NCBI GenBank assembly: GCA_014361455.1
Contig: JACIVP010000007.1
Coordinates: 1-64,000, forward strand
Length of the DNA stretch: 64,000 bases
Direction: 5' to 3'
From: Candidatus Methanosuratincola sp.
Lineage (GTDB): Archaea; Thermoproteota; Methanomethylicia; Methanomethylicales; Methanomethylicaceae
Shown here: positions 8,463 through 17,622 of the stretch, piece by piece
Position numbering within the stretch: position 1 is the first letter of the stretch
Layout: each line of letters opens with the position of its first letter
Notes under the pieces: generated by a model
Database searches by the model: none
The model's input: the letters and a program-made list of their open reading frames with translations, nothing else
What the model was told of the DNA's origin: nothing
Made by a program: the position numbers and the translations under genes

Positions 8463-9050
8463 CTATTCCGGCTGGGAGAAGTAGACGCCCCAGTTCAGTC
8501 TTGGGATCATAGCCATGAGCACCGCAAGCTCTGAAAGCCTGACTCGATCCATGGCGCCTTTTGAGAAGTAACCTATTGCCCCCTGCTTCCTACCAAGCCC
8601 CTCAATTCCGGTGATCGCTTCCATCACAATCCCAACCTCACATCTCCTTGAGATGACCTGCTTTATGACCGCTGGAGGGTATTCGAAGGCGGGTCCTCCG
8701 CCAATGGTGACTTTCCCTGACCTGTCGACTATAGCAGCATACTGCTGATCCATCCATCCGGATATTGAATGCGGCACCTCGATTATCCCCGCCTCGATCC
8801 CGACGCCCATTTCCGCACTACCTTCCTTGTTGAGCGCCCCTTTTGCCCTCCCAATCGCGCCGCGGACAATCTCGTCAAGTCCCATTGGTTGTGGCGGTAC
8901 AACGGAAGCAACCTCCCTCATGACAACTTCAACGCCGGGGAAGAACTGGGAGAATACATTCCTCACTGCATGAACCTTGACAGGGTTTGAGGTCCCCACT
9001 GCTACTATCAACTTCACTGGGTTGGTTTGAGGTCTCTGCGACACTTTCAA
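8463..9050 (-). CDS. Inosine/xanthosine triphosphatase (YjjX/DUF84 family)
   Basis: A 195-residue NTPase of the YjjX/DUF84 family, which hydrolyses non-canonical ITP/XTP. The N-terminal nucleotide-binding segment is LIVAVGTSNPVKVHAVRNVF (about residues 13-32). VVPPQPMGLDEIVRGAIGRA and GVGIEAGI follow, and GGGPAFEYP lies near residue 115. The length fits the family. It is convergent with hypE (22 bases apart) and divergent from the M24 peptidase. The assignment is from family resemblance; substrate preference cannot be read from sequence. Confidence 0.88.
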   Translation of the reverse strand: MKVSQRPQTNPVKLIVAVGTSNPVKVHAVRNVFSQFFPGVEVVMREVASVVPPQPMGLDEIVRGAIGRAKGALNKEGSAEMGVGIEAGIIEVPHSISGWMDQQYAAIVDRSGKVTIGGGPAFEYPPAVIKQVISRRCEVGIVMEAITGIEGLGRKQGAIGYFSKGAMDRVRLSELAVLMAMIPRLNWGVYFSQPE

Positions 9051-9150
9051 TCATCTCAGAGAAGCCCCATTTCTTCAGGGATGGGGCAACTGACCACTGG
9101 AGATAATCATAAAAAGGAACAGATAAGAATGCTTCTAGCGGTGCTGACAA

Positions 9151-10230
9151 GTGGATCATAAGCAAAGGATCGCCGGCCTGGTTTCGGGCATCGAAGAGAG
9201 GGGGATCGACGGGGCCATAATCACTGGTCCCGAGAATATCCACTATTTGACTGGGGCACCTTTTGTAAGGGGAAGCTATGGCAAGATCCTGTTTGTCGGG
9301 ATTGGAGGGACTGCCTCGCTGATAGTGAGCGACCTGGACTACCAGGAGGTCATAGGCACGGTAGACTCGGCAGAGATCGTCAAGACGGATTTCATGGAGA
9401 AGCCCCTGGACAGGCTGAAGAAGATCGTGAAGGGCACCCCAAGGCTTGGCTTTGAGGAAGACCTGGTCAGCGCCGCATTGAAGGAAAGGATCAGTGCCGA
9501 GTTCAGGGTGGAGCCACTCCGGGGGATTCTCGAGAGGATGAGAGAGAGAAAGGACCCCGAGGAGATCGCGGTGATCGAGATGGCCCAGTTCATAAACGAC
9601 AGGGCGATCGAAAAGGCGCTAGGAAACCTGAAGGCAGGGATGAGCGAGCTGGAGATTGCGGCGGAGCTCGAATACAACCTGAGAATGAAAGGGGCGGAGA
9701 CTTTCGCGTTTGAGACAATAGTTGCCTCGGGGCCCAGGGGAGTCTATCCACACGGTATGCCTGGAACTAGGAGGGCATCGAGTGGAGATGCGGTCGTAAT
9801 AGACTTTGGCGCAAGGTACGGGGGATACTGTTCGGACATGACGAGGACTTTATTCTTTGGGGATCCCAGCGCCGAGGTAAAGAGGGCTTATGAAGCCGTT
9901 AAGGAGGCACAGGAGAGGGCTGTGGAGAGTGTTAAGGGCGGGGTCACGGGTCGGAAGGTCGATGCGGTAGCGCGGGGCATACTCGAGGGCAGGGATCTCG
10001 GGAAGTTCTTCGTCCACGGGCTAGGCCACGGCGTCGGGATCGAGGTCCATGAGTTCCCGGTGGTCGGGCCGTCGAACGGGAGCCCGCTGGCGCCTGGCAA
10101 TGTGATCACGATTGAGCCTGGAGTCTACGTCCCTGGCAGGTACGGCATAAGGATTGAGGACCTTGTGGTTGTGGAGAAGGACGGAAGGAGAACTCTGACC
10201 AAGTTCACCCGGGAAATGGTAGTTATATGA
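9151..10230 (+). CDS. M24 family Xaa-Pro peptidase (aminopeptidase P/prolidase type)
   Basis: A 359-residue two-domain metallopeptidase. Residues 1-125 form the creatinase-like N-domain (GAIITGPENIHYLTGAPF). Residues 130-355 form the pita-bread catalytic domain with the five metal ligands in place: Asp in VVIDFGARYGGYCSDMTRT (both aspartates), His in FVHGLGHGVGIEVHEFP, Glu in TIEPGVYV and Glu in YGIRIEDLVVV. It releases N-terminal residues before proline or cleaves Xaa-Pro dipeptides. The start is GTG 9151 (MDHKQRIAGL). Its TGA overlaps the next gene's ATG (ATGA), implying cotranscription with the cis-prenyltransferase. Confidence 0.93.
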   Translation: MDHKQRIAGLVSGIEERGIDGAIITGPENIHYLTGAPFVRGSYGKILFVGIGGTASLIVSDLDYQEVIGTVDSAEIVKTDFMEKPLDRLKKIVKGTPRLGFEEDLVSAALKERISAEFRVEPLRGILERMRERKDPEEIAVIEMAQFINDRAIEKALGNLKAGMSELEIAAELEYNLRMKGAETFAFETIVASGPRGVYPHGMPGTRRASSGDAVVIDFGARYGGYCSDMTRTLFFGDPSAEVKRAYEAVKEAQERAVESVKGGVTGRKVDAVARGILEGRDLGKFFVHGLGHGVGIEVHEFPVVGPSNGSPLAPGNVITIEPGVYVPGRYGIRIEDLVVVEKDGRRTLTKFTREMVVI

Positions 10231-11123
10231 TGGCTTTAACTGCGATCAAAGAAGGAACGGTGCGGAAACAAAATAAATGGAATGTGACAATAAATTCCGC
10301 GTCAGAACCAGTAGAGAGTGCCCGCAGCATGAGATCGAATTTAGTCAACTCGATCAGGGGATGGGTGCTCAGCTGGGTCTACAAATACTATGAGAAGAAG
10401 CTCTCGAACAGCGTGAAGAACGGGCAGATCCCCAGGCACGTGGGTCTCATACTCGACGGCAACAGGCGCTGGGCGATGGAGCTTGGGCTAGATCCCTCGC
10501 AGGGGCACCACTACGGATTCGAGAAGCTGAAGGAGGTGCTCCAGTGGTGCTGGGAGATAGGGATAAAGACTGTCACGGTCTATGCGCTCTCGACCGAGAA
10601 CCTGAACAGACCAAGGGAGGAGGTCGAAGCACTTATCGGGCTGGCAGAGAAGGCCTTCAACGAAGTGATCACAAGCAAAGAGATCCACGAGAGGAAGGTG
10701 AAGATCAGGGCCCTCGGGAGGCTCTACTTGCTCAATGAGTCGCTGAGGGAGGCGATCAAGAAAGCAGAGGAGAGCACTAAGGACTACAATGACCGCAGGC
10801 TGAACATCGCGATAGCCTATGGCGGGAGGGCTGAGATACTCGATGCTGCGAAGAAGATACTGGCGGATGCCATAAACGGGGACCTCGAGGTGAACGAGAT
10901 AAATGAGGAGGCGTTCGCGAGGTACCTCTACACTGCCGAGGATCCGGATCCGGACCTGATAATCAGGACCTCCGGCGAGGAGAGGCTGAGCGGATTCCTC
11001 CTGTGGCAGAGCGCGTACTCTGAGTTCTACTTCATGGACGTTTACTGGCCCGAGATTAGGAAGATAGATCTCTTGAGGGCAATAAGGACCTACCAGAGGA
11101 GGAAGAGGAGGTTCGGCGCCTGA
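10227..11123 (+). CDS. uppS: cis-Prenyltransferase (undecaprenyl/polyprenyl diphosphate synthase)
   Basis: Makes the long cis-polyprenyl diphosphate that becomes the lipid carrier for glycan assembly. Catalytic features are LILDGNRRWAMELGL (Asp of the P-loop, Trp), TVYALSTENLNRPREEVEAL, NIAIAYGGRAEI and the C-terminal DPDLIIRTSGEERLSGFLLW followed by SEFYFMDVYWPEI. The frame starts at ATG 10227, overlapping the peptidase stop. The first ~34 residues do not resemble the family, and the ATG at 10329 (MRSNLVNSIRG) is a reasonable alternative start. Membrane-associated, and probably serves dolichol-type phosphate synthesis. Confidence 0.93.
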   Translation: MMALTAIKEGTVRKQNKWNVTINSASEPVESARSMRSNLVNSIRGWVLSWVYKYYEKKLSNSVKNGQIPRHVGLILDGNRRWAMELGLDPSQGHHYGFEKLKEVLQWCWEIGIKTVTVYALSTENLNRPREEVEALIGLAEKAFNEVITSKEIHERKVKIRALGRLYLLNESLREAIKKAEESTKDYNDRRLNIAIAYGGRAEILDAAKKILADAINGDLEVNEINEEAFARYLYTAEDPDPDLIIRTSGEERLSGFLLWQSAYSEFYFMDVYWPEIRKIDLLRAIRTYQRRKRRFGA

Positions 11124-11776
11124 TCGTTCAGGTCAAAAACAACGCGAGTTGCAGAGATAGATTGAAGAGGCGCATTACCTGCATGCAGTGGTCAAATCTG
11201 ATCCACCGGAAATTTAGTTGGGTGTGATTGTTTAGAACTGCCAGTAAAAATATTCAACGCTAAGTTAAGTTGGTCTACCCTTTTCCGGAGATTGCCAGCA
11301 CTCTTGCACCGACCAGGATTGGAGAAAGTCAAAATTCTAAGCTGCCGATAGGACAAAGCAAGCCAGGAACTTGATACCCATTGCCGTTCTTCTCTCACAG
11401 GAAATCGGTTAAGCGCGCCGATCCTCGCTAAAAAGTTAAGATGGAGTCAAGTCTCCAAAAAGTATTGACTATGGGTTCTCCAGCACAGTGATCAGCAGCT
11501 TCGCCTGATCCATCAGTATAGTGGTTCCAGACGGACATAGGAATTGACTAAAATAACCTCCTGACCCGTTACTTTGAGGCGCCCGAGAACCGCAGAACAG
11601 CATAAGGGCACAGACAACCGCGACATGATCGCAAACTATCCTTTCCTTCAACTTGAGACCATGATCAGAAAACCCAAGTTCTCGATCAGTTCCGATCCAG
11701 TGTACCGTACCATCAACCATGAATTCTGTTAGAATAATTCTTTTTGTCAAGCTTTCCTTCAGAATAAAAGGTTCAA
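11124..11776. other. Intergenic region, nothing convincing
   Basis: About 650 bases between the prenyltransferase and tRNA-Phe. Two minus-strand open frames (68 and 93 codons) cross it but resemble no family, show no clear ribosome-binding site and are interrupted relative to each other. I see no repeat array or recognisable relic. Confidence 0.4.
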
Positions 11777-11853
11777 TGGTGCCCGAGGCCGGATTTGAAC
11801 CAGCGACACTCCGGTCTTCAGCCGGATGCTCTCCCAGGCTGAGCTACTCGGGC
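11777..11853 (-). tRNA. tRNA-Phe (GAA)
   Basis: On the minus strand the acceptor GCCCGAG pairs with CTCGGGC, followed by discriminator A and an encoded CCA. The anticodon loop CTGAAGA gives GAA, and the T arm contains GTTCAAATC. No intron is seen. A TTATTAAA motif about 25 bases upstream (near 11871-11880) is a plausible TATA element. The 3' trailer begins TTGAAC, shared with two other minus-strand tRNA loci in the window. Confidence 0.93.
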
Positions 11854-12071
11854 ATCGCTCGATTATTTAGGGCTGGGTTTAATAAGCCTTTTCGGGGGTC
11901 AGATTTTTATTTCCTTGCAGCCCTCCTTATCATGGGGCAATGATCGCTCAGAGTTAATTTGACCGCCAGGGATGAAATGAAGGCGTTTGCGATAGCCCCT
12001 CTGGTAATTTTCCACCGCATCTTCAATCTCCGAAAAGTTAAATATCCCCTATGCAAGATGTTCACAAAGTT

Positions 12072-12168
12072 GCGGCCGTAGTCTAGCCTGGTCTAGGACG
12101 TTAGCCTGCCAAAGGCTAATGCCTGTAGAACGCTAAGGACCCGGGTTCAAATCCCGGCGGCCGCACCA
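12072..12168 (+). tRNA. tRNA-Gly (GCC) with 19-nt intron
   Basis: Acceptor GCGGCCG pairs with CGGCCGC, with discriminator A and encoded CCA. The T arm is CCGGG-TTCAAAT-CCCGG. The anticodon stem TTAGC pairs with GCTAA only if 19 bases after the loop's CTGCCA are removed (roughly 12112-12130). That leaves a 75-base mature body with anticodon GCC and an intron at the canonical 37/38 position. AAATATCCC near 12037-12046 is a suitable TATA element. Splicing would need the archaeal endonuclease, which is not in the window. Confidence 0.9.
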
Positions 12169-12180
12169 TGTTTTTACTTT

Positions 12181-13431
12181 TTATCTCTTCTGTGCCGCGA
12201 CAGAATCGTAGAGTTCGGATGTCCTTCTCGACACCATGTCCATTGTGAAGCTCTCAAGAACCCTAGCGCGTGCGTTCTTGCCGTAAAGACTAATCTTGCC
12301 GGGATCGCCGAGCAGGTTGTTAACTCCCCATGCAATGTCTACGGGGTCGTATGGATTTATGTGGTATCCGCATTGGCGATCTCCATAGTTGATGACGATC
12401 TCCCTCATGCCGCTCACGCCCCTGGCCCCAACGACCACGGGCTTCTCCATCGCCATTGCCTCCAGCGCTACAATGCCGAACGGCTCGTAGATGCTCGGGA
12501 AGATAGCGATGTCCGAGGCCGCATACACCCTTATTCTCTCATCCTCAGGCATCATCCTAAAGTCGAAAGCGACTTTGTCTCTGATCCCCAAGTTCTCGGA
12601 GAGGCACAGGAGTTCGTCTTGAAGGTCCCCCTTGCCGATCACTACGAGTTTCGTGTTAGGGAACCTCTGAAGTATGTGGGGCATTGCCATGAGAAGCCTG
12701 TCCACGCCTTTTACTGCGGTCAGCCGCCCGAGGAAGAGCAGCATCCAATCCCCATCTGAGACGCCGTAATGGGAGCGGATCCCCTGTATCTCTTCCATCT
12801 TCACCCTGCCTGGGGAGTACTTCGATGTGTCGACCCCGTTCCAGACAACATCTATCTTATCCTGAGGGAAGCCGCAGGCGATGAGCTCGTCGCGCATGAC
12901 ATAGGAAACAGTAATTACCCTGTCGGCGAAGTTGGCGGCCTTCTTTTCGAGATCGTATATTATGGAAGACCCCCTCCCGAGGCTCCGCCCCCTCTCGGTC
13001 GAGTGTATGTGGAATACCATCGGAATTCCGGTCGCCTTTTTCAGGGTTATCCCAGCCATCGCAGATAGCCAGTCGTGCACTGAGAGCAGGTCAAAAGACC
13101 TCCCTTCGTTTGGGATCAGATCATTCACTATCTTCGTGCTCACGAGGAGGTTGTATACCAGAACCCTCGAGAAGAACTTGGCAGCAGTCCCGGATCGCCT
13201 TATCTCCTCGGATTCGAACTCAGGAATGGTCTCGGAAAAGTCGATCAGCTTCGGTCGGTGGACCTCGATACCATCAATCGCCTCCCTCGTCTTCAGTTTG
13301 CCGTCGTTCATCGTGAAGACAGTAACATCGTGCCCCAGGCGCCTGAGTCCGATCGAGAGCTCATATGTAAATGTCCCGAGCCCCCCGACGATCATCGGGG
13401 GAAACTCCCAGGTAAAGACCGCAATCTTCAA
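12181..13431 (-). CDS. GT-B glycosyltransferase, glycogen-synthase-like (GT4/GT5)
   Basis: About 416 residues with two Rossmann-like domains. The N-domain has FTWEFPPMIVGGLGTFTYEL, whose GGLG would bind the sugar nucleotide, and SVHDWLSAMAG. The C-domain has LLFLGRLTAVKGVDRLL and the retaining GT motif SIYEPFGIVALEAMAMEKPVV, with the E-x7-E pair. This architecture is typical of archaeal glycogen/starch synthases and related GT4 enzymes. The frame opens at GTG 13440, but the TTG at 13431 (MKIAVFTWEFPP) fits the family N-terminus. It resembles the protein at 21002. Its donor (ADP- or UDP-glucose) cannot be told from sequence. Confidence 0.88.
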   Translation of the reverse strand: MKIAVFTWEFPPMIVGGLGTFTYELSIGLRRLGHDVTVFTMNDGKLKTREAIDGIEVHRPKLIDFSETIPEFESEEIRRSGTAAKFFSRVLVYNLLVSTKIVNDLIPNEGRSFDLLSVHDWLSAMAGITLKKATGIPMVFHIHSTERGRSLGRGSSIIYDLEKKAANFADRVITVSYVMRDELIACGFPQDKIDVVWNGVDTSKYSPGRVKMEEIQGIRSHYGVSDGDWMLLFLGRLTAVKGVDRLLMAMPHILQRFPNTKLVVIGKGDLQDELLCLSENLGIRDKVAFDFRMMPEDERIRVYAASDIAIFPSIYEPFGIVALEAMAMEKPVVVGARGVSGMREIVINYGDRQCGYHINPYDPVDIAWGVNNLLGDPGKISLYGKNARARVLESFTMDMVSRRTSELYDSVAAQKR

Positions 13432-13526
13432 GCAGTACACCGCAGAGTAAACGATCTTTAATTTTTCATAATTAAGGATTTGGTCGGCTCACATCTGGAG
13501 CGGGGGTGTCGAATGCCGAAAGCATA

Positions 13527-13943
13527 TCAATTCCTTGCGATCTCATAGCTCCACGTGACTTCAGCGACATTGCTTAGCATCGCAGCTATGGGACAGACCT
13601 TAGTCATTGTGAGCCTAATTACGTGGTCTACCACATTGTCGTCCAAGTTCCCCTTCAGGATGAACCGCAGTACTATCTTCTTGAAGAACCGTGGGTGCTC
13701 GTCCCTGCGCTCCCCGTCTATGATCACTTCATAGGCCTCGAGTTCCTGCTTTCTGGCTTCGAGCATGGTCACGATGTCGATGCCAGCGCATCCGCCCAGG
13801 GCGATGAGGAACAAGTCCATCGGCGTCGTGCCCTCCCCTAGCCCGCCGTAGTTCTTGTGTGCCTCCATGATAGTCAAATGCCCCAGACTGTCCATCCCTT
13901 CGAACTTCAAGCCTCCGGTCCATCTGATGGTGGCATGGGGCAA
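13527..13943 (-). CDS. OsmC/Ohr family protein
   Basis: A 138-residue OsmC-like protein. It shows FEGMDSLGHLTIMEAH at the N-terminus, GEGTTPMDLFLIALGGCAGIDIVTML with the conserved catalytic-type cysteine, and a second cysteine in TKVCPIAAMLSN. The two cysteines act in thiol peroxidase chemistry in characterised OsmC/Ohr proteins. It has no operon partner; the Lsm-HTH gene 180 bases upstream on the same strand is not closely coupled. The role in peroxide or electrophile detoxification is inferred from the family. Confidence 0.9.
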   Translation of the reverse strand: MPHATIRWTGGLKFEGMDSLGHLTIMEAHKNYGGLGEGTTPMDLFLIALGGCAGIDIVTMLEARKQELEAYEVIIDGERRDEHPRFFKKIVLRFILKGNLDDNVVDHVIRLTMTKVCPIAAMLSNVAEVTWSYEIARN

Positions 13944-14129
13944 GGTCGGTCACTGCCAAGAAGCATAAGACGTTTACTTTTATCTTTTATTGAAGGGGCA
14001 ACGCGTTTCCGGAAAAATCATCTGGGCAGGCATCATGCACTCAAGATCCAAATCATTCAAAGGTCATCGGGACAATTCATCATAGCCCGCCCAATAACCT
14101 GATCGCAGATTGGGATAAAAACCTGATCT

Positions 14130-14510
14130 TCAACCTTGGCGGAGGTTCTTCCTGGCACCCGGGAGCATGCCGTTCCTCTTAAGCCGCCTCAGTGCGGAGC
14201 TGACGCTGCTTGGCTTTGCGTTTAGGATCTTTGCTATCTCGTTCACGGTCATTTCACCGTTCTTCGAGATCAGATCGTAGATTTTGTCGTCGAGCGACAT
14301 GTATGCCGGAAGCGAGACTATGTTGATGTGGGATATGGACGCTCCCATGATTACCGCCGCAGGTGAAACCTTTCCGGAGATGTCCGTGCATTCCTCCAGG
14401 AATATGTTGAGTAGATCTTCATCTACTTGCACGAGTCTTCCTGTGATGATCTGCTCATCCATAAGGTGGACTTCGACTATGCTGTTGATGTACCCCTTGA
14501 GGCGTTCCAC
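14130..14510 (-). CDS. Sm-like (Lsm) domain fused to a winged-helix/HTH domain
   Basis: A 126-residue protein. Residues 1-68 look like an Sm fold: LKGYINSIVEVHLMDEQIITGRLVQVDEDLLNIFLEEC, then AAVIMGASISHINIV, equivalent to Sm1 and Sm2 motifs. Residues 72-120 form a helix-turn-helix (DDKIYDLISKNGEMTVNEIA, ILNAKPSSVSSALRRLKRNG). Sm proteins form rings that bind U-rich RNA. Joining one to a DNA-binding-type module suggests an RNA-linked regulator. The start is ATG 14510. No operon partner is evident. Confidence 0.75.
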   Translation of the reverse strand: MERLKGYINSIVEVHLMDEQIITGRLVQVDEDLLNIFLEECTDISGKVSPAAVIMGASISHINIVSLPAYMSLDDKIYDLISKNGEMTVNEIAKILNAKPSSVSSALRRLKRNGMLPGARKNLRQG

Positions 14511-15001
14511 AACGGAAACTTTATCCTTTGTCTGCAGTCTGATCCCCCAATCAGGCTATTAGTGATCAGGTAGGTTAAAAAATTAGCGATCTCGCGATCT
14601 GGTTGCGCCGTCTGGGCGGAATCCAAATTATTTATTTTTACCGACCTCCTGCAAGGAACCCACGCGTAAGCACAGGGATGGAAAAACAACAGCCCTTAAA
14701 AATATGTTTCTAACTACTTAAAACCAATGAGGTTGGCTATCCAGGCATGTATCGTGAAATTGACCTGAAGGGAGAAGGGAATCTTGATAGTGAATGTTCT
14801 GACCTCCGGCATCTTCGAGGGGGTGAAGATGACCCATTGCATTCATCCAACAAACAGCAAACCCTTCGCTACAAGAAGATCGAAGCGAGATTCTCCCACA
14901 GCCTGAAGACATGGACTTCGTTTCCTTTCTTCTGCTCCCTCATCGCCTCTGCAGAGTTAAACAATGGGTACACCATCAGCTTGAGAAATGAATTAATAAA
15001 C

Positions 15002-15130
15002 TGTGGGGAGTGCAATGCTGACCTGAACGGAGATGCTAACATCGGTAAGAGATTTGAGAGACCTTTGGGCTATATGCATTTAGAGGGGACTTCCTGTGAA
15101 CAAGCCCTTAACCAGTCTGCGCTGGAAGGC
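15002..15130 (+). pseudogene. TnpB (IS200/IS605 OrfB) C-terminal relic
   Basis: A stretch encoding CGECNADLNGDANIGKRF, then RPLGYMHLEG and SCEQALN, is the familiar end of archaeal TnpB proteins: the second half of the zinc ribbon followed by NADLNGxxNIxKR. Upstream in any frame there is no RuvC-like or N-terminal TnpB sequence, and only one CxxC is left, so the gene is dead. It sits right before the GH57 gene at 15199 and may have disturbed its original promoter. Confidence 0.55.
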
Positions 15131-15198
15131 CCTTGTGAGATAGGGGTAGCCCATATCTACAAATGGAAAAAGTGATTCAGGTACACTGGTGTTACAAT

Positions 15199-17622
15199 TT
15201 GGAGCGGTTCGTCTGCATCCACGGGCACTTTTACCAGCCGCCGCGGGAGAACCCATGGCTGGAAGAGGTTGAAGTCCAAGATTCTGCCTACCCGTACCAC
15301 GACTGGAACCAGAAGGTGACTGCAGAGTGCTATGCGCCCAACACAGCATCGAGGATCATCGGTTCCGACCGCAGGATAGTCGAGATAGTCAACAACTACT
15401 CGAGCATCAGCTTCAACTTCGGACCGACGTTGCTAGCATGGATGGAGAGGCATGCGCAAAACACGTACGAGGCGATTATTGCGGCCGATGTGAGGAGCAG
15501 GAAGGAGTTCTCCGGGCACGGATCAGCGATCGCCCAGGCGTACAGCCATATAATAATGCCCCTTGCGAGCCAGATGGACAAGGTCACCCAGGTCAGGTGG
15601 GGCATAGAGGATTTCGAGGCGAGATTCGGGAGGTACCCGGAGGGGATGTGGATCCCCGAGACCGCGGTCGATACCCCTACTCTAGAGGCGCTTGCCCAGG
15701 AGAGGATCAAGTTCACGATCCTCGCCCCGCACCAGGCGAAGAGAGTTAGGAGAATCGGATCAGGTAGCTGGACAGAGTCGCACAACAACGCAATCTACAT
15801 CAACCGCCCCTACCTATGCAGGCTCCCATCTGGAAATTCCATCAACATCTTCTTCTATAACGATGCAATCTCGAAAGAGCTGGCGTTCGGCGGGCTTCTC
15901 AACGACGGCGAGGTGTTTGCAAAGAGGATACTCTCCGGATTTACCGAGGTGAAAGAGAACCAGTTAGTAAGCGTTGCGAATGACGGAGAGACGTATGGCC
16001 ACCACCACAAGTTTGGTGAGATGGCACTCTCGTACTGCTTGCATTACATAAGGTCAAACAGGCTTGCAAGGATAACCAACTTCGGCGAGTTCCTCGATGT
16101 GAGCCCCCCAGAGTACGAAGTCGAGATCGCGGAGGGAACCTCCTGGAGCTGTGAACATGGCGTTGGGCGCTGGATGGACGACTGCGGCTGCAATACTGGG
16201 GTCTGCCCGATGCAGAAGTGGAGGAGGCCGCTTAGGGACGCAATAAACTGGCTCAGGGACCAGGCTGTGGAAGCATACGAGATCGAGATGAGAAAGTATT
16301 CGGAAGATCCATGGGGACTGAGGGAGAGATACATAGCCGTGGTACTCGACCGGTCTGAGGAGAATGTCGACTGCTTCTTCAAGAGGAACTTCGGTGCAGA
16401 ACTAGGAAAGGACGAGAAGGTCAAAATCCTGAAACTGCTCGAGGCGCAGCGGCATTCAATGCTGATGCAGACCAGCTGCGGGTGGTTCTTCGACGATATA
16501 TCGGGCATAGAGACGATCCAGATCATGAGGCATGCGGCTAGGGTGATCCAGCTCCTAAGGGAGGTCACGGGCAGGGATCTCGAGCATAGTTATCTGGAAA
16601 GGCTCCGTTTGGCTAAGAGCAACTACAGCAGATTCGGGGATGGGGCGAAGATATATGAAAGCTTCGTAATGCCCTCCAAGGTCGAACTTCAGCGGGTCGG
16701 GATACATCATGCGATCTCATCGATATTCAACGGGGAGGGCGACGGACCCCACAAGGTGTACTGCTATCTCGTCGAGGACAGGGTTTACGACCGGCAGAAG
16801 CTGGGGAATAAAGTCATTGTGATGGGCAACTCAAGGGTGACCTCGGAGGTCACCCAAGAAGAAGGCGAGATCTGGTATGCGACCCTTTGGCTAGGGGACC
16901 ACAACATATTCGGGGGCGTCAGGAGGCGGATGGATTATCGTGAGTTTTCTGCGGCCCAAAGAGACATCCACTCCGCGATCCAATTGGGCGACACTCAGAA
17001 GGCGATCAGCCTGATCGGGCTCAATTTCGGGGTGGAAGGATGTTCATGTTCGCTGACTGACCTCTTCAAGGACAGGCAGATCGAGGTGCTCGAGAGGATC
17101 CTGGAAGGCTCGGTGGGCAGAGCCAGGTCGCATTTCCAGGAGGTCTACGATGACAATCTCGCAGTCATGACCTTCATGAGAGGGCTGTCACTCAAGGTTC
17201 CTCCTCCGCTCATGGCGGCAGCAGAAGTGGTCTTGACCTACAACCTTATTGATGCCCTTAAGGCAGAGGAACTGGACCTTGGGGTCTTCGGGAAACTTGT
17301 AGAGGATGCATTGAAGCTTCAGACCGAACTCGACAAGGACCTGATCGGGCTGGAGGCGAAGAAGTGCATAGAGCTCGGGCTGGAGCGGTTGACGGAGACG
17401 CCAGAGGACCTGAACAGGATGGAGAGACTGGAGCAGCTCCTCAAGGCAGCCGAGAGGCTGCAGCTTGGGATCAACTACTGGTTGGCACAGAACATGCTAT
17501 TCAGGATCATCTCGAAGTGGCAGGGGCACATGAAGAGCAGGGAGGCTTCTGGTGATCCCGACGCCAGAAGGTGGATCGAGAAGACCAAGGCTCTTGCGGA
17601 GCTATTGGGGATCAAGGCTTGA
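15199..17622 (+). CDS. Large glycoside hydrolase family 57 protein (DUF3536-containing)
   Basis: About 807 residues. The N-terminal ~300 residues are a GH57 barrel (FVCIHGHFYQPPRENPW, NFGPTLLAW, PEGMWIPETAVDTPTLEAL, VANDGETYGHHHKFGEMAL). The last includes the acidic residue expected near the active site. The remaining ~500 residues are helical and correspond to the DUF3536-type extension, with a cysteine cluster SCEHGVGRWMDDCGCN followed by GVCPMQKW. GH57 enzymes hydrolyse or transfer alpha-glucans. The TTG at 15199 (MERFVCIHGHF) is a better start than 15163. Its stop overlaps the MalQ start (TTGA), so the two are coupled. Confidence 0.88.
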   Translation: MERFVCIHGHFYQPPRENPWLEEVEVQDSAYPYHDWNQKVTAECYAPNTASRIIGSDRRIVEIVNNYSSISFNFGPTLLAWMERHAQNTYEAIIAADVRSRKEFSGHGSAIAQAYSHIIMPLASQMDKVTQVRWGIEDFEARFGRYPEGMWIPETAVDTPTLEALAQERIKFTILAPHQAKRVRRIGSGSWTESHNNAIYINRPYLCRLPSGNSINIFFYNDAISKELAFGGLLNDGEVFAKRILSGFTEVKENQLVSVANDGETYGHHHKFGEMALSYCLHYIRSNRLARITNFGEFLDVSPPEYEVEIAEGTSWSCEHGVGRWMDDCGCNTGVCPMQKWRRPLRDAINWLRDQAVEAYEIEMRKYSEDPWGLRERYIAVVLDRSEENVDCFFKRNFGAELGKDEKVKILKLLEAQRHSMLMQTSCGWFFDDISGIETIQIMRHAARVIQLLREVTGRDLEHSYLERLRLAKSNYSRFGDGAKIYESFVMPSKVELQRVGIHHAISSIFNGEGDGPHKVYCYLVEDRVYDRQKLGNKVIVMGNSRVTSEVTQEEGEIWYATLWLGDHNIFGGVRRRMDYREFSAAQRDIHSAIQLGDTQKAISLIGLNFGVEGCSCSLTDLFKDRQIEVLERILEGSVGRARSHFQEVYDDNLAVMTFMRGLSLKVPPPLMAAAEVVLTYNLIDALKAEELDLGVFGKLVEDALKLQTELDKDLIGLEAKKCIELGLERLTETPEDLNRMERLEQLLKAAERLQLGINYWLAQNMLFRIISKWQGHMKSREASGDPDARRWIEKTKALAELLGIKA

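Noticed and set aside
11469-11750. 93-codon minus-strand frame beside tRNA-Phe
   Set aside because: No family resemblance, odd composition and no ribosome-binding site.
11719-11943. Open frame containing EAGFEPATLRSS
   Set aside because: This is the well-known translation artefact across a tRNA gene, here tRNA-Phe on the other strand.
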